Of a DNA stretch of 8,534 nt, positions 7,263 through 8,534 are shown in pieces. Under the pieces are notes generated by a model. That model saw only the letters and a program-made list of their open reading frames with translations, searched no databases and was not told the origin of the DNA. A program made the translations under genes and the position numbers. How positions within the stretch are numbered: position 1 is the first letter of the stretch; every line of letters begins with the position of its first letter. Source of the stretch: Pseudomonadota bacterium (GTDB lineage: Bacteria; Pseudomonadota; Gammaproteobacteria; Burkholderiales; Gallionellaceae). The stretch spans positions 1 to 8,534 of the forward strand of contig JAJXWG010000060.1 of NCBI GenBank assembly GCA_021781695.1, written 5' to 3'.

Positions 7263-7296
7263 GAAATTTGCACCGGCCAATTCCGATGCAACATGT

Positions 7297-7326
7297 ATTG
7301 TAGCATGGACAGACAGCCAGCCTCAA
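7297..7326 (-). promoter_or_regulatory. Sigma70-type promoter for the rpsB operon
   Basis: The -35 box TTGAGG (7326-7321) and -10 box TACAAT (7302-7297) are separated by 18 bp, and TGC precedes the -10 box, giving an extended-like TG motif. Transcription would start near 7290, leaving a leader of about 105 nt before the rpsB AUG. The promoter lies in the 155-bp gap between the zinc-ribbon gene and rpsB, which otherwise holds only the leader. It is the best promoter match I found in the window. Confidence 0.75.
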
Positions 7327-7339
7327 CCGGATTTGAATT

Positions 7340-7630
7340 CTAGCGACGCACCCACTCTGCATGCACGGTCGATCTTGAATACCACAGCAATCCCGCCGTC
7401 AGCATCGCACCGATCACCAGGGCCAACCATGGGTACCCTACCAGACTGTAATGAATAAAAGGGAAAACCACCAGGGGCAGCGCCATGATAGCCCACAACA
7501 ACAACATCACCATGCCAAACCAGCCCACCATCACCCCGAGGGTGGTTCGAACATAAACCCGGATTGCGCCACAATGATCACAAACACCTACATTAGAACC
7601 AACTTCAGCATTACAGAGCGGACATTGCAT
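7340..7630 (-). CDS. Small zinc-ribbon membrane protein of unknown function
   Basis: I do not recognise a named family. The 96 residues begin MQCPLCNAEVG and show two cysteine pairs, CPLC at 3-6 and CDHC at 17-20, as in a short zinc-ribbon or rubredoxin-like knuckle. A turn (IRVYVRTT) leads to two hydrophobic segments, at about residues 32-57 and 62-82, and a charged tail ending EWVRR. A zinc knuckle on the inner face of the membrane with a two-helix hairpin is the simplest reading. The ATG at 7630 has a weak GGGAAG upstream. It lies 50 bp after fabG on the same strand with no clear terminator between, so it may be cotranscribed with fabG, and it ends 14 bp before the rpsB -35 box. The Cys pairs at normal spacing and the tidy fit between neighbours support a real gene. 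Confidence 0.7.
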   Translation of the reverse strand: MQCPLCNAEVGSNVGVCDHCGAIRVYVRTTLGVMVGWFGMVMLLLWAIMALPLVVFPFIHYSLVGYPWLALVIGAMLTAGLLWYSRSTVHAEWVRR

Positions 7631-7680
7631 AATGGCTTCCCAAGAAAATAAATGACGACACAGCGCCTAGCGCCCCCATG

Positions 7681-8424
7681 CTACTCCATGTACATCCCGC
7701 CGTTCACATGCAGGGTAACACCCGTGATGTATGAAGCCGCCGGGCTTGCCAGGAAGGCTACCGCAGCCGCAATATCCGCGGGCTGCCCCAGGCGTTTTAA
7801 TGGCACATGCTCGACAAGTTTTGCGCGCTGCTCCTCTCCCAGCGCATGCGTCATGTCGGTGTCGATAAAGCCCGGAGCCACACAGTTCACCGTGACGTTG
7901 CGGCTGCCGATTTCCTGCGCCAGCGATTTGGTAAAACCGATCATGCCAGCCTTCGATGCGGCGTAGTTGGCCTGCCCTGCATTGCCCATGCTGCCCACCA
8001 CGGAAGAGATGCTGATGATGCGCCCACTTCTGGCCTTCATCATCGCGCGCAAAACCGCGCGGGACAGACGAAACACCGATTTCAGGTTGGTTGCCAGCAC
8101 ATCATCCCATTCCTCATCCGTCATGCGCGCCAGCAGGTTGTCCCGCGTGATGCCGGCATTGTTCACCAGTATCGTGATTTCTCCGTACTGTTTGCGAAGC
8201 GCATCCAGCACCAATTCTGTCTGGGCCGCATCGTTGACGTTAAGTGCATAACCGCAACCCCTGATGCCATTCGCCGCCAGATAGTCGCTGATCGCGGCAG
8301 CCCCTTTGTCGGTGGTCGCCGTGCCGATCACCGCAGCGCCCTGACGACCCAGTTCCTGCGCAATAGCCTGACCGATGCCGCGAGATGCGCCCGTCACCAG
8401 CGCGATTTGTCCTTGTAGTGTCAT
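7681..8424 (-). CDS. fabG: 3-oxoacyl-[acyl-carrier-protein] reductase
   Basis: FabG reduces 3-oxoacyl-ACP to (R)-3-hydroxyacyl-ACP with NADPH in type II fatty-acid synthesis. The 247-residue protein is a classical short-chain dehydrogenase: TGASRGIG at 11-18 binds the cofactor, NNAG lies at 88-91, and the catalytic tetrad is Asn113, Ser141, Tyr154 and Lys158 (in YAASK). The PGFIDTDM motif lies near 184-191, and the HVNGGMYM end is typical of true FabG rather than other dehydrogenases. The ATG at 8424 overlaps the fabD stop as ATGA and has AAGGA about 7 nt upstream. In most proteobacteria acpP and fabF follow; here a zinc-ribbon gene and rpsB come next, and no acyl carrier protein is coded in the window. 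Confidence 0.97.
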   Translation of the reverse strand: MTLQGQIALVTGASRGIGQAIAQELGRQGAAVIGTATTDKGAAAISDYLAANGIRGCGYALNVNDAAQTELVLDALRKQYGEITILVNNAGITRDNLLARMTDEEWDDVLATNLKSVFRLSRAVLRAMMKARSGRIISISSVVGSMGNAGQANYAASKAGMIGFTKSLAQEIGSRNVTVNCVAPGFIDTDMTHALGEEQRAKLVEHVPLKRLGQPADIAAAVAFLASPAASYITGVTLHVNGGMYME

Positions 8425-8534
8425 GCCATTTCCTTGAATTCAGTCAGCGTCTGTATCAATGACGCACCATCGTTAATTGCCAATGCCTGCTGGCTCGTGT
8501 CTATGCGCTTGTTGAGGCCAGCCAGCACCCGGCC
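8421..8534 (-). CDS. fabD: Malonyl-CoA-ACP transacylase, C-terminal fragment
   Basis: Only the last 37 codons and the TGA are present; the gene enters from the right edge. FabD moves malonyl groups from CoA to acyl carrier protein. The fragment starts GRVLAGLNKRID, which matches the conserved C-terminal GKVLTGLTKRI element of FabD. It then runs through a variable helix (LIQTLTEFKEMA) to the stop, which overlaps the fabG ATG by 4 bp. The active-site Ser and His lie outside the window. The fabD-fabG order is the normal proteobacterial fab arrangement and supports the call. Confidence 0.88.
   Translation of the reverse strand, partial: GRVLAGLNKRIDTSQQALAINDGASLIQTLTEFKEMA

Noticed and set aside
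7660..7680. GCGC-TAG-GCGC repeat after fabG as a terminator
   Set aside because: The arms are only 4 bp and self-complementary, and no T tract follows directly, so it is unlikely to stop transcription.
1..8534. Mobile elements, CRISPR arrays, tRNA or rRNA genes, or a defence system
   Set aside because: The window is filled end to end by conserved housekeeping genes with short gaps. I saw no transposase, spaced direct repeats, tRNA-like folds or foreign-looking composition.

Overview
This window is a compact, single-direction stretch of a proteobacterial housekeeping chromosome; every gene I can support lies on the minus strand. The order read along transcription (right to left) is fabD (3' end) - fabG - small zinc-ribbon membrane protein - rpsB - tsf - pyrH - frr - uppS - cdsA - dxr - rseP - bamA (5' end). 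The block rpsB-tsf-pyrH-frr-uppS-cdsA-dxr-rseP-bamA is a classical proteobacterial cluster. The protein sequences look betaproteobacterial, possibly near the Gallionellaceae/Nitrosomonadales; that placement is an impression from sequence style and not the result of a search.

Right part (7340-8534): the last 37 codons of fabD overlap fabG by an ATGA junction. fabG is followed by a 96-residue unnamed protein with two CxxC pairs and two membrane segments, in the place where acpP usually sits. Centre-right (6381-7339): a 155-bp gap holds a good sigma70-type promoter and a foldable leader of about 105 nt in front of rpsB. A textbook intrinsic terminator then separates rpsB from tsf, so tsf and everything downstream probably depends on partial read-through.

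Left part (1-6380): tsf, pyrH, frr, uppS, cdsA, dxr, rseP and bamA are packed with gaps of 1 to 26 bp or short overlaps (8 bp uppS/cdsA, 4 bp dxr/rseP). This suggests one long transcript with much translational coupling. Functionally the run goes from translation (S2, EF-Ts, ribosome recycling factor) and UMP phosphorylation to envelope building: undecaprenyl diphosphate for cell-wall carriers, CDP-diacylglycerol for phospholipids, the first committed step of the MEP isoprenoid pathway that feeds UppS, the RseP site-2 protease, and BamA for outer-membrane protein insertion.

Nothing here looks like a mobile element, CRISPR array, defence island or new multi-gene system. The points worth a second look are modest: the fabG context without acpP, the small zinc-ribbon membrane protein, the structured rpsB leader, the rpsB-tsf attenuator, and a CTG repeat inside cdsA. 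No stretch longer than 300 bp is without a gene.
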